From assembly GCA_014155875.1 (NCBI GenBank), contig JACEFZ010004117.1:441001-505000 (forward strand): 64,000 nt of DNA, in the 5' to 3' direction. The first letter of the stretch is position 1; each line of letters opens with the position of its first letter. The notes below the pieces were generated by a model, which did no database searches, was not told the DNA's origin, and saw only the letters and a program-made list of their open reading frames with translations. Of this stretch, positions 21,079 to 33,414 are shown in pieces. The position numbers and the translations under genes are program-made. The DNA comes from Cepaea nemoralis. Its lineage: Eukaryota; Mollusca; Gastropoda; Stylommatophora; Helicidae.

Positions 21079-21312
21079 ACAAAAAGTCGCTTAAAAGTCG
21101 ACAGGGTCGACTTCATTGCACCGGGTTTTATCCCATATGGCTCGGTCTCTTTCCGCAGAGCGGAAAGCCTCGCACAAAGCATGAACTCCATAGCTCTCGC
21201 GACGACCCACAGGAGTCTTCGTTGTGAACCGAAGGACGCGGCCCGGAATCGAACCCAAAACCTTCAGAGCCCGAGTCAAACTGCTTGACCACTTCGCCAA
21301 GAAGTCTCCTCG
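21079..21312 (-). repeat. SINE-B copy
   Basis: The minus strand carries 'ggcgaagtggtcaagcag' (box A) and 'gggttcgattccgggcc' (box B), then the body to the terminal 'gtcgacttttaagcgacttt'. The flanks show a possible short duplication (tacactgt at 21071-21078 and 21315-21322). Confidence 0.88.
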
Positions 21313-21340
21313 TGTACACTGTGTATTTCATCACTGGTTT

Positions 21341-21667
21341 GGGACGCAGAGGTGTTTCCAAGGCACCAGGGCCGGGTTATATACTGGCAAAGACCTATTG
21401 ACGCGTCCTCGTCGAGCGTCCTGGGCAACAGGTCCCTTCGGGGTCCTGGCTAAAGTCAGTAGGATCGCCGATTCCTCCGAAGTCGGAGAGTGTCTGCCTG
21501 TACGGCTAGGAACCACCAGTCTGCACACCAATGAACCAGACATGGGACAACGGATACTCACGCAAGCCTCAGGTCCTGTATGACATCACACTGATGTTGG
21601 ACAACAGGATCATCCGACATACAGGACTTCGCGTTGGAACTCAAGCCAACGATCACAAGCAAGCAAG
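21341..21667 (+). repeat. SINE-F, longest copy, with 12-bp target-site duplication
   Basis: It is bounded by 'catcactggttt' at 21329-21340 and 21668-21679. The 327-bp element ends in a (gcaa)n tail. The last 200 bp match the copies at 58.06 and 62.53 kb; the first 125 bp (tttccaaggcaccagggccg and onward) are seen only here. Palindromes are visible: ctccgaagtcggag at 21475-21488, and gtcctgtatg/catacaggac. No tRNA box A/B pair was recognised, so the promoter class is unknown. Confidence 0.85.
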
Positions 21668-21679
21668 CATCACTGGTTT

Positions 21680-22235
21680 AATAAAAACTCACTCCATGTT
21701 AATAATACTATTATCAGGTGCATCTGTAATATCACGTAAATCCGACGTATGGTCTGCATTCCTTTATTATAGCTCTTTACTAGCTGCAGTCTATTCCATT
21801 ATTTGTCATTTTTTCCTTGTAAATGTGTATGAATAGCTGAACAAATTGAGAGTTTTCAAAAGGCAACCCTCTGCTATCTCATTTTGTCTATTCATACTTC
21901 TCCATTTTTCTTTTCTTCCGTTTTTCCATTTTGTGGGCTTTGAATGCATTCTTGTTTAATCTCCGGTTCACCCACGGAAGTTGAGTACATTAGGGGCTCC
22001 AGAGACCACCACAGTAATAAGATGAGCTCTTAACGGACTTTTTTTCTCATCTGACTGCTGGTTTTTCTCTCGTTGTGTTTTCAGATACCGTCACAGAATA
22101 AGGTTTAGTTTCATTTAAGATATATTAAAACTTGAAAAAGCTGTATGGTTTCATTGTGTCGAAGGGTATATTTCAAAAAAGGTAACCGGAAAAAAAAATA
22201 CGAAGCGAAACGTTGGTTTCAAGTTACCGACTATG
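21680..22235. other. no recognised feature
   Basis: AT-rich sequence between SINE-F and SINE-B. Confidence 0.45.
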
Positions 22236-22246
22236 AATATTTGTCT

Positions 22247-22483
22247 CCCTCTGTGGCGAAGTGGTCAAGCCGTTTCACTCGGGCTCCGAAGGTTGTGGGT
22301 TCGATTCCGGGCCGCGTCCTTCGGTTCACGATTTAAATTTTTCGGAGACTCCTGTGGGTCGTCGCTAGCGCTACGGAGTTCGTGCTTGGTGCGACGCTTT
22401 CCGCGCTGCGGAAAGGGACCGAGCCATATGGGATAAAACCCGGTGCAATGAAGTCGACCCTGTCGACTTTTAAGCGACTTTTT
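22247..22483 (+). repeat. SINE-B, complete copy with target-site duplication
   Basis: It starts 'ccctctgtggcgaagtggtc' with a Ser/Leu-like tRNA head; box B is 'gggttcgattccggg'. It ends in a T-run after 'ttttaagcgac'. It is flanked by 'aatatttgtct' at 22236-22246 and 22484-22494, an exact 11-bp duplication. Length 237 bp. Confidence 0.92.
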
Positions 22484-22611
22484 AATATTTGTCTGTCATT
22501 ATGAACGATTGGTAAGCAAGTGCAAAATTAGTTTGAGGGCATTATTTATCGGTTATTAAAGACGCGGGAAATAATTATAATTGGTAGTGTTATTTTTTAT
22601 CGTGTTGTAGG

Positions 22612-22816
22612 TGTGGAATAATTTTCCCTATTACCGTTGTCAGTTCATCAGGCGAACTCACTCCGACTTCTGAGATACTTGTAATGTACATCCTCAGTCA
22701 AGGACGAGAAGTCAGTATTTTAGTCCAAGTGACAGGTGTAGGGGTTGAATCCGCTACCTCGGCATCAGCGCACTAGAAGTTTGAGAACGAGTTCTCTTAT
22801 CCATTTCGCCCATGCT
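22612..22816 (-). repeat. SINE-A copy
   Basis: Minus strand: head (ggtcagcatgggcgaaatg), box B 'ggattcaacccctacacctg', the 'acttgtaatgtacat' region and 'ggcgaactcactccgactt' on the plus strand. The 3' tail is missing. Confidence 0.82.
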
Positions 22817-22921
22817 GACCTTATACTGTGTATGAATGATATGTATCATTAGTTTGTCCGTGATGTTTTATCATTCTATGTATGCTGACTATCCTTAGTT
22901 CATCTGGGATGTCTGTTACTC

Positions 22922-22990
22922 TGCACTAGCCAGGCGGCCTTAATTCCCCAGGCTCAAGACCCCACCCCCCGCCCTACACTGCAATGTACT
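22922..22990 (-). repeat. dispersed repeat shared with 38.2 kb
   Basis: The minus strand 'ggtcttgagcctggggaatt' followed by 'aaggccgcctggctagtgca' matches 38228-38270 on the plus strand. It may be the distal part of the tRNA-Glu-like SINE at 38.2-38.4 kb. Confidence 0.6.
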
Positions 22991-23022
22991 GTAAGCAGTA
23001 GATGTTTACAAAAGTTAGTGGC

Positions 23023-23125
23023 ATGTCCTTTACAGGACGTAGCAGTCAACCCCAGCATTTGTTGGCTGTTCATAAAGAAATGGCATGGGTGTCGGTCGTT
23101 CAGAAAGCAATGGCAAGATGACAGA
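23023..23125. repeat. two SINE-C pieces in opposite orientations
   Basis: 23023-23072 is the tail on the minus strand (tcctttacaggacg...cagcatt); 23085-23120 is the middle on the plus strand (gtcggtcgttcagaaagcaa). They look like a rearranged copy. Confidence 0.55.
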
Positions 23126-23254
23126 CGGTATTAATGATACCTATTTATCTGTGATTTTTCTTACCGTGCATGAATGATATATATATATCATTAGTTTATC
23201 AGTGATTTCTGTCACCTATGAATTATACCTATCACTTGTTTATCCGTGAACGCA

Positions 23255-23465
23255 GTTCGTGAGCCGGGTACCAGGTGTTCGAAGCTCAGCTGTGACCGAT
23301 TTGTGAAGCAGACCGTGTAGCGTTGTGTTATAACGTGCTGGTATGGGAGCCGTCGTTCAAAAATCAATGGCAAACTACTGAACGTAACACTTGCCTAGTA
23401 CATCAACAGCAGCTGAAAAATCCTGGTGTAGACTACAACGTCCCGTAAGGGATACGCGACAATAT
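23255..23465 (+). repeat. SINE-C copy inside the satellite region
   Basis: Blocks gccgtcgttcaaaaatcaat, ggcaaactactgaacgtaac, acatcaacagcagctgaaaa and 'acgtcccgtaagggatacg'. It separates diverged 45-bp monomers on the left from the main array on the right. Confidence 0.8.
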
Positions 23466-24073
23466 TTTTTGAAAGCTTATCCGTGATGTCTGTCACCGTA
23501 TGAATTATACCTATCATTAGTTTATCCGTGATTTATGTCACTGTGTATGAATTATACCTATCATTAGTTTATCCGTGATTTATGTCACTGTATGAATTAT
23601 ATCTATCATTAGTTTATCCGTGATTTATGTCACTGTATGAATTATACCTATCTTTAGTGTATTCGTGATTTCTGTCACTGTGAATTATGCCTATCATTAG
23701 TTTATCCGTGATTTCTGTCACTATATGAATTATACCTATCATTACTTTGTCCATGATTTCCTTTGTCACTATATGAATTATACCTGTCATTAGTTTGTCC
23801 ATGATTTCTGTCACTATATGAATTATACCTATCATTAGTTTATCCGCGATGTCTGTCACTATATGAATTATACCTATCATTACTTTGTCCGTGATTTCCT
23901 TTGTCACTATATGAATTATACCTGTCATTAGTTTGTCACTGATTTCTGTCACTGAATGAATTATACCTATCATTAGTTTATCCGTGATTTCTGTCACTAT
24001 GCATTATACCTATCACTAGTTTATCCGTGATTTCTGTCACTATGCATTATACCTATCATTAGTTTATCCGTGA
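23466..24073. repeat. 45-bp satellite, left part
   Basis: The unit is 'gaattatacctatcattagt' then 'ttatccgtgatttctgtcac' then 'tgtat'. The period is a multiple of three, so minus-strand frames stay open as a 15-residue repeat (ITDKLMIGIIHTVTE). That openness is a by-product. Looser monomers extend left to about 22830. Confidence 0.93.
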
Positions 24074-25560
<1,487 letters not shown>

Positions 25561-25765
25561 ATCCATGACTTATTAACTAACGTTTGTTATTTACTGATAC
25601 ATATGTATGTGTACGATCTTAAAACATTTCCAGTTTCTGTTTTGACAAATTCGTCTGTATCAGTAGAAGAATATTGTCACTATGTGAAGATTAAGTATTG
25701 GAAAATTACAATCCATTTGCAAATGTTAAGGTGTGAAATAGTTTGGGTTTTGCGTACATTGCACA

Positions 25766-25965
25766 AGCGGGTGTGTTGGTGTAACGGTTAGAACGTTGAG
25801 TTGACAATGAAATGAGCGCGATGCCAGAATTCGACGTTCGCTATGGGAGGAATAAAAAATAAACTGGCCACCTATTTCTCAGTGCCTTCATGTCTAGAAT
25901 ATGTGATGGTGCATTCACTTCACAGACCTAGATTAGGTTTCTGCTATGTGACCAGTTTTATGTCG
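25766..25965 (+). repeat. SINE-E copy
   Basis: Head 'gtgttggtgtaacggttaga' resembles a Val-type tRNA box A; box B is worn. Body blocks 'ctatgggagg', 'ggccacctatt' and 'atgtgatggt' are shared with 53.09 and 56.44 kb. Confidence 0.72.
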
Positions 25966-25984
25966 GTGTGTATGTGTGTGTGTG

Positions 25985-26150
25985 TCTTTATCGAGGGTTC
26001 GAAATCAGCCGTAGGCGATTTGTAATCAGAAAGTAATGACAAATTGCTGAAGATTAAAAAAAACAAAACAAGATTGCATACTAAATCACAAATACCCAAT
26101 ACATGATGGGGTTAACTGTAACGTCCTGCAAAATAACACGCAGCCACATT
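25985..26150 (+). repeat. SINE-C copy, diverged
   Basis: 'cgagggttcgaaatcagc' (box B), 'taggcgatttg', 'actaaatcacaaata' and 'aactgtaacgtcctgcaaa'. The central block is interrupted by an A-rich stretch. Confidence 0.65.
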
Positions 26151-26690
26151 GATCGTATAAAATACCTGGCCAAAAGAAATATTCTTACAAGCTAATGTGC
26201 GGCTGCAATTATACATTCAAGGTTGCTGTTGGCAATTTTGGCCTAATGTTTTATTCATATAAAGTTAAAGACATGGGTGAAAAAACACACATGCAATAGT
26301 TCAGAGCGACAGTTTAAAATATCTGGAAATGAGCTAACAGGTAATCGTATTCAGGCTGAGAACAGGAGACTGCGAAGGTCAAGGCCATTGCCAGCTAAAG
26401 ATTGTACCAGAATTTAAATGCGCGGCTTAACAATGAGAAGCGACGGTAGGAGCTGTGACAGTAGGAGCTGTGACAGTAGCGTGATCAATACACAGCTTCC
26501 TGGTCTCATCTCTGGCCCTTGGCGACTTCGGTTGAAGACAAAAGGAATGGAGAGCTGAGTGGGCTCACAACATCTAATGTTATATCCTTATCAATGATAC
26601 AACGTGCTGCTGAATACAACATCAAAGTGAATGAATTAGTCTGAAACAAGTCAGTGTATTTAATTATTTGAGTGCTTTAATAACAGCATA
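26151..26690. other. no recognised feature
   Basis: No recognisable ORF; one short direct repeat 'gacagtaggagctgt' near 26457-26480. Confidence 0.45.
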
Positions 26691-27066
26691 TGTAAGATGT
26701 ATTAACGGGGTTAAATTTAGAATGGCCCCAAATAAAGGCAACATTTCACAAGATGAAGAATAGTGTCTGTCATATGTCTGTGTCTGCTAAGGTGAGGACA
26801 AGAGATCTTAAGAGCTATTAGGGGCCAATCGTGCGGTACGAAAGTGAATCATGGACAATTAGCAGACTTGTGAGGAGCTGTGTGGAAGCTGCAGCGATGT
26901 GGTTTTGCACGATGATGACAACACCACGGACGGATTTTAAAAAAAAAAAACACACACATACACACTTAATTATGATATCTTGAAAGATGTTAACTCACAA
27001 AGAGAACTGGTTTCTCGCATCAGAAGATAAAATAAGAAGGAAAAAAGTCATATTCTTTGGTCACGC
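26690..27066 (+). pseudogene. RTE-like LINE ORF2 C-terminal region, left of the 55-bp satellite
   Basis: Frames read TFHKMKNSVCHMSVSAKVRT, then RYESESWTISRLVRS, AAAMWFCTMM and DVNSQRELVSRIRR, ending SHILWSRMKGELEYP. This follows the order of other LINE copies here (FxKMK, Y.CE.WT, AxMWFLRRM, R.L...IR.R, FFGHVMRR..LE). Upstream RT is missing. The sequence runs straight into the satellite, whose unit continues the same coding segment. Confidence 0.8.
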
Positions 27067-27288
27067 ATGAAGGGAGAGCTGGAGTACCCTTGATAACGGG
27101 AAAGTGGGAGAGGTCACGCATGAGGGGAAAGCTGGAGTACCCTTGATAAAGGGAAAGTGGGAGAGGTCACGTCATGAGGGGAGAGCTGGAGTACCCTTGA
27201 TAACAGGAAAGTGGGAGAGGTCACGTCATGAGGGGAGAGCTGGAGTACCCTTGATAAAGGGAAAGTGGGAGCATGTCTTGACCAGGGG

Positions 27289-27337
<49 letters not shown>

Positions 27338-27576
27338 ACGTCATGAGGGGAGGCTGGGGCACGTCTTGACAACGGGAAAGTGGGAGAGGTCACGTCATGA
27401 GGGGAAGGCTGGAGCATGTCTTGACCAGGGGAAATTGAGAGAGGGAGAGAGAGAGAGAGAGAGAGACAGAGAGAGAGAGATCACGTCATGAGGGGAGGCT
27501 GGGGCACGTCTTGATAACGGGAAAGTGGGAGAGGTCACGTCATGAGGGGAAAGCTGGAGCATGTCTTGACCAGGGG

Positions 27577-27635
<59 letters not shown>

Positions 27636-28555
27636 ACGTCATGAGGGGGAGGCTGGGGCACGTCTTGACAACGGTAAAGTGGGAGGGGTCACGTCATGAA
27701 GGGAAGCTGAAGTACGTCTTGACAAAGGGAAAGTGAGAGGTCACGTCATGAGGAGAAAGCTGGAGCATGTCTTGACCAGGGGAAATTGAGAGAGATCACG
27801 TCATGAGGGGAAAGATGAAGACGGTCTTGACAACGGGAAAGTGTGAGAGGTCACATGATGAGGAGAAAGCTGGAGCATGTCTTGACCAGGGGAAATTGAG
27901 AGAGATCACGTCATGAGGGGAAGGCTGGGGTACGTCTTGACATCGGGAAAGTGGGAGGGGTCACGTCATGAGGGGAAGGCTGGGGTACGTCTTGACAACG
28001 GGAAAGTTGGAGAGATCACGTCATGAGGGGAAAGCTGGAGTATGTCTTGACCAGGGGAAATTGAGAGAGTTCACGTCATGAGGGGAAAGATGAAGACGGT
28101 CTTGACAACGGGAAAGTGTGAGAGGTCACATGATGAGGAGAAAGCTGGAGCATGTCTTGACCAGGGGAAATTGAGAGAGATCACGTCATGAGGGGAAGGC
28201 TGGGGTACGTCTTGACATCGGGAAAGTGGGAGGGGTCACGTCATGAGGGGAAGGCTGGGGTACGTCTTGATAACGGGAAAGTTGGAGAGATCACGTCATG
28301 AGGGGAAAGCTGGAGTATGTCTTGACCAGGGGAAATTGAGAGAGTTCACGTCATGAGGGGAAAGATGAAGACGGTCTTGACAACGGGAAAGTGTGAGAGG
28401 TCACATGATGAGGAGAAAGCTGGAGCATGTCTTGACCAGGGGAAATTGAGAGAGATCACGTCATGAGGGGAAGGCTGTGGGACGTCTTGACAATGGGAAA
28501 GTAGGAGAGGTTACGTCAAGAGGGAAAGCTGAAGTACGTCTTGACAAAGGGAAAG
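27067..28555. repeat. 55-bp satellite derived from the LINE coding sequence, with 275-bp higher-order repeat
   Basis: A monomer such as 'ggtcacgtcatgaggggaaa' + 'gctggagcatgtcttgacaa' + 'cgggaaagtgggaga' translates as GHVMRGKLEHVLTTGKWE, the LINE segment FGHVMRR.KLEHLVTTGK. There are roughly 25 monomers, some with (GA)n expansions after 'aaattgagag' (27295-27335, 27433-27480, 27580-27632). From 27846 five monomers form a 275-bp block repeated at 28121 with about one difference and beginning again at 28396. Confidence 0.92.
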
Positions 28556-28700
28556 TGGGAAAGGAGGAGAGGCTGGGGTAGAAGAAAAGAGAAAATGTTA
28601 AACGGTTTTATAGCATGGCATGGAGGAACATCTGTATCAGAAATGAATGGCAGCACACGAGACAGAAGACTGTAGGCAGATATGATAACTAGAGCCACAC
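28556..28700 (+). pseudogene. RTE-like LINE C-terminus, right of the satellite
   Basis: After the last monomer the frame gives KMLNGF, then AWHGGTSVSEMNGSTRDRRL, stop, ADMITRATLHG. This is the end of the LINE ORF2 that should follow the TTGKxEG segment. The array is thus flanked on both sides by consecutive parts of one LINE copy. Confidence 0.8.
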
Positions 28701-28879
28701 TGCATGGACTATATAAGAAGAAGACAAGGAGCCATCATCGAAGTCCGAGAAAGGACACAAGAAGAAGCAGAATAAAATGGTAGCAGACAGGGGAGGAGGT
28801 ATTCTTAGCAAACGCACGCGAAAGTGAAGAGATTATCACATAAAGTTATCCCTGTAAGTATATTTATACGCGCAAAGAA

Positions 28880-29282
28880 GCAGAACACATCTGATTGGCT
28901 GGTTGATTAGTTGGTTGGTTGCTTCGCTGGTTGATTAGTTGGTTGGTTAGTTGATAAGTTGGTTGGCTGTCCTATTGGCTGGTTGATTAGTTGCTAGGTT
29001 GGCTAGTTGATTGGTTGGCCATTGGATGGTTGATTAGTTGCTTGGTTGGCTAGTTGCTTGTTTGGTTGATTGACTGGTTGGTTGGCTGTATGTATGGTTA
29101 GCTGTCTGGTTGATTGATTGGTTAGTTGATTGGCTGTCTGGTTGGCTGATTGATTAGTTGGTTGGTTGGCTGGCTGGCTGGCTGTATGGTTGGCTGGTTG
29201 ATTAGTTAGTTGGCTGGCTGGCGGTATGGTTGGCTGTCTGATCGACTGATTGGTTGGCTGCTTGGCTGTCTGATTGGCTGGC
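28880..29282. repeat. degenerate TTGG/GCTG array
   Basis: Imperfect units such as 'ggttggttgattagttgg' and 'ggctggctgtctgattgg'. The right edge lies inside the first 174-bp direct repeat. Confidence 0.88.
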
Positions 29283-29436
29283 TGAACCGTGTTAAAGCAA
29301 AGGACATACTTTGTTTACACCTCTACCCAGTTCCCAGAGCAAGAAGCGTACACCACGATACATGTTAGCAAAATGAGTAGAAATTCCATCCAGGTAAATG
29401 TCTCCTCTCCGTTGCCTGTGCCCAGTAACTTATTAA
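29263..29436 (+). repeat. 174-bp direct repeat, left copy
   Basis: Matches 33717-33890 over 174 bp with three mismatches seen (29339, 29368 and 29431 by alignment). The first about 20 bp belong to the GCTG array; the rest is single-copy-looking sequence. Confidence 0.95.
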
Positions 29437-30115
29437 GGCAATGCTAACCTTAGAAAATTTAATTCCATAATACTTAATTTCTATGTTCTTTTATGGTATA
29501 GGGTTTGATATTAAAGACTGCTGATCGATAAAATATTGTTAAATTGACTTTGCACTTAACGGTTGCTATGGAAATCAAGATAAACAGCGGCCATATTGAA
29601 TTTCTTAATATACCCATAAAACATTTATTTTTTAATGTACAGGCTAAATTCTTTGTTTTATGTGTAAGTAAATAGACCCTTTACAAATTTAGTAGAAAAT
29701 TTTAATGATATCTCTTTGCAGTTTTTTTTTTTTCAAAATGTGAAAATGGTAATGACATTTTTCATGACATTTTTTGGTTTTTTTTTAGTGTAGCACAAAA
29801 ACTAAAATGTAATTTTAAAGATTAATCTACTCACAATGTAAGTGATATAATAAAGAATATCTCTGCAAAGTTTGAGTGAAATCTAACGAATAGTTTTTAA
29901 AACAATTGTACTTATGTATAAAAAACTGGCGAAATGAGAAAACGGGGAAAAACTAATTATTTTTTTGTTTTTTATTACTAATGCACTCTTCTACAGAGAA
30001 AAAAAGTGTAAAACTGTACCTTGAGTGTTAAAATTGTCCTGCTGAATATGCAGGACCTCCCTCCAGAGCATGCAGCTCACCTTGTCTTTTCAGTTTGGCC
30101 GCTCGTACAGTGTCG
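29437..30115. other. AT-rich segment downstream of the transposase remnant
   Basis: About 70 percent A+T by eye, with T-runs (29720-29735, 29772-29785). It may be the 3' part of the Mutator-like element. No terminal inverted repeat pairing with the 33.4-33.7 kb side was convincing. Confidence 0.45.
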
Positions 30116-30119
30116 CGTC

Positions 30120-31685
30120 TTTTAGTTTATTTGTCCTTCTTGTACTTCAGACTATTTCTTACTTGCTTCTGCATCCTAAATGTTCCTAGTCTCTGCATAT
30201 GCAGGCCTGTAGAAGGTCCATAAAACTGGGCAGTGTCTTGGGCAGCAGCAGCTCCAAAGTTGAACTCTCTTGCTGCAGTTACAACTGCAAACTGAACGCG
30301 CTTGCGAGAGGCAAAGTTGTCTTTAGTGCATCGAGCCCATATCAAGCTGTGTAAACACTCATTTGAATTCTGAGTTTATCCTGACACACATCTACTAAGT
30401 AGTTTAGTTTAGTTTGCGCAGTGCTGTTCCAAGGCGTTTACTGACATGGTTGATACACTCCTCTTTGTCTACCTGAATGTCATCCCCATATGGTTTGATC
30501 TTGGTAAGTTCCGCAAATGTTTTGGTGTCACCATCAGAAAGTATTGACGTGTAGCGAAGTTTACGACGGGCCACAGACCGTCGCCACAGCACCCTTGCAG
30601 CCTCCACCTCCATCATTCCAGCAGATCCTGTGAAATTGTTGTCAGTTTAGAAGATGTTCTGCCTTCCATGCTGCAAATTCATCTGGTTTGTCCCTGGAAA
30701 GTGTCTTACCAGTGGTTTCACACACCTGGCAATATGTGGACATAACATGGGCATCTATGCAAAGTCCTGTAAGAACATCCACTGCACAGCCAACTCCAAT
30801 GTGGGATTTATGGCCTCTAGTCAGCCAAGTGCCATCAAAGCTGACACTAATATCTAGCACATCATTGTCATGTAGAGTTATGCCTGACTGTTGTGCATGA
30901 GCCTGTCGAACATACTTTACGGTTTTAGAAAAAACAGTGTCCTCCAGATCTTCTATCTTTGAATATAGTTTATTCGCTTTGCTGTTAAATGTTTTGTGAT
31001 GAAGCCTTGCAGGTTCATGTTTTCACAAAAATTGTTGAATGTCGTTGCACCCATCCCACAGACTAATGCTGAATATACTGACTGGCTGTTGACAGCAAAA
31101 GATCTATCCCCATCATTACTTCTTGCAGATAGGTATCTTCAACACACCACTTCTTCACAACAAGAGCAGTAAACCTCTGCATACACAGCTAATCCCTTGG
31201 CTTTCTTGCTGTCAGTTTTCAAAATAAGACTATCATTTTTACAAACTGGACAACATAACAATTTGATTATTGCCTCTATTTCTGAACAATCAACTATTGC
31301 TCTGTGTTCCCGTTTTTGATATCCATTGTCGTCACCAGAATCATACATGCTGCTAGTGGATGTTGTGTATTTATACGTATCTCTTTTAAATTGGCTTCGG
31401 GTAATAAAAGAATCACTTCCACAACTTTGAGAAGAACACGATAGCACTGATTCATTCAGATTCACTGTCAAAACACTTGGATTTGGAATAAGTGGCATGT
31501 GCACTTTCTTTAGCTGGGTCGCTTTCAGTAGTTTCAGAATTGAATTGTCTGATCGTTTGATCGTCAGAATCGTTTACGACGTTCTGATAGGCTTTTCGCT
31601 GCTTACGAGCATTTGCGAGGTGTAGTCTGAGAGATTACTTACGTTGAGTAGATGACTTTATGTTAAATTTCTTAGAACGAGGCAT
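30120..31685 (-). pseudogene. Mutator-like transposase remnant
   Basis: Minus-strand order: a possible N-terminus MPRSKKFNIKSSTQRK with a stop right after (31685-31637); a CxxC pair (LLCCPVCKNDSL) with CSCCEEVVC near 31140-31240; SFDGTWLTRGHKSHIGVGC and CIDAHVMSTYCQVC (30640-30860); AARVLWRRSV...LSDGDTKTF and PYGDDIQVDKEECINHVSKR (30404-30616); and a C-terminal MIWARC...RVQFAVVTAAREFN block (30127-30345). The DGTW and SDGDTKTF acidic motifs are typical of the Mutator-like transposase domain common in invertebrate genomes. At least three frameshifts or stops separate these blocks, so the gene is inactive. Confidence 0.82.
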
Positions 31686-31862
31686 ATTTCAATGCGTGTC
31701 AGTCTGTCGTCAATAATGAACTTTCAGCACGTCGCCAGGTGTAAACAACACACAGCCGCCATTTTGGAAACCCACGTGATCAATTTCAGCCATCGGCGAA
31801 CGCGGATTGCTTACGATGTTCCATATATGGAAGTTTCCGGAAGATGATAGACACGAATAAAC

Positions 31863-33414
31863 CCGATGTACACAGAAGATGTACACAGACGACATCCTCG
31901 TGTATCGACAGGGTCGAGATAGACAGGCGGTTGCCAATGATATGCAGGGCGAACTAGATCGAATTTCCTCATGGTGTGCTGATGCCGATGCCCTTGTCAA
32001 CCCTGCAAAGGCAACGGTTACATGGTTCTCACTAAACAACCATATTGTGAAAACAGACCTGCCGGCAGTAAGAATGGATGGCAGCAGCTTGAGTAGAACC
32101 CAGTCAATGACATATCTTGGCGTGAGGCTTGATCGTAGCCTGTCCTTCAGAGATCATGTCGATTATGTCATAACGAAGGCTCGAAAAGGATTGTCAGCAA
32201 TGAGAGTCATGGCGACTGCCAATATCGAGCAAAGACTGCTAATACTTCTGTTCCAAGGACTTGTGCTTTCACGCATCGAGTATGCCTTGGCCATCCTCAC
32301 TGTCAGCCCTACACAGATTGGAAGACTTGAAAAGGTACAAAACGAGGCCATGCGCATCATTTTGGGCTGCACGAGAGACACCAGCTGTGTAGCAATGAGA
32401 TACCTCTTTGACTTCCCGACAATGGAACACAGGATCAAGATCTGGAGAGCTCGTGCATACTTAAAAATAAGTGCAGATGAGCAGCACCCTCTGCACGACG
32501 CTATATTCAGAGAAAAGGGTGACAGGCTAAAGAGGGGCAAATCATGGATGGGTCGGGCGGAAGATGTCGTCAGACAGGTCTGCAGTCTTACCAGTATCAA
32601 CCCCGGCAAGGAATGGGTGCCGGTGCCTCCAGCTTTTAAGTGCACTTTCTCCTGCATTATCACACTCGACAGACGGTGCAGAGAGCAGAACCCTGCCGCT
32701 GTCAATGCAGAGGTTAACGCGCTCATCTATGAACACTCAGATAGCCCCGAAGTGCTCATCTATACAGATGGATCTGTTGTAAAGCAGCAGAGAAGTGCGT
32801 GGGCATTTACAGCCCGTTCGGCGGGCCGAACCGTTCAAGAATCCAGTGGTGCCCACTCTATGACCACGAGCAGCATGACGATGGAGGTGATGGCAGTTAC
32901 ACAGGCTTTCATATGGCTGGAATCACAGCATTATACCAACGTGTGTGTACTAAGTGATTCAATGAGCATGATTCAGAAGGTCGAAGCTGGATCTGTACGT
33001 AGACAGTGGACTGAATCGCTGCGGAAGTCTGTTGTCCGTAAAGTCACCTTCATCTTCGTCCCGGGACATGCGGGAGTCGAGGGAAATGAACGAGCTGACA
33101 AACTGGCTGGCTCTGCACCCCCTGTAGATGGCCAGCCCATGGATCGTGCCGATGTTATTAACGTCCTTAAAGATATGGCGAGAACAGAGGACTTTGACGT
33201 CAATGATTCCACATCGCTGTCCAGGATGAAAGACCTGGGAGTAAGAATCGGCACAGCCAGACGCGAGAGGTACATCGGGAAAACAAAGCGCCTCGTCAAC
33301 CAACACAGAACTGGCACTATTAGCCACCGGACGCTGATGAATATGCTGGGGGGAGGATCTGAGCACCTATGGACATGTCCGGAGTGCAACGAAGATACCC
33401 CAACTGATAACTGA
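31863..33414 (+). CDS. non-LTR retrotransposon ORF2 fragment: RT catalytic motif through RNase H, open for 511 codons
   Basis: Opens at the RT active-site box (MYTDDILVYR, residues 1-10). The thumb/connection region includes TYLGVRLDRSLSF and AMRIILGCTRDTSCVAMRYL. RNase H follows with its acidic residues in place: YTDGS (D about 296), TMEVMAV (E about 336), SDSMSM (D about 360) and PGHAGVEGNERADKLA (D about 408). The tail has VNQHRTGTISHRTLM and a CPEC motif before the stop. Upstream RT motifs and any endonuclease are absent, so the copy is 5'-truncated but free of stops. It lies head-to-head with the Mutator-like remnant and inside the 174-bp direct repeats. It is the better-preserved relative of the 1.1-2.4 kb copy. 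Confidence 0.88.

Noticed and set aside
21475..21660. Hammerhead ribozyme in SINE-F
   Set aside because: Palindromes are present, but I could not find the paired ctgatga and gaaa core elements in correct order.
22247..22330. Functional tRNA-Ser/Leu gene
   Set aside because: It is the head of SINE-B, whose body and target-site duplication are visible.
27067..28555. CRISPR array
   Set aside because: No spacers; head-to-tail 55-bp monomers with higher-order structure.
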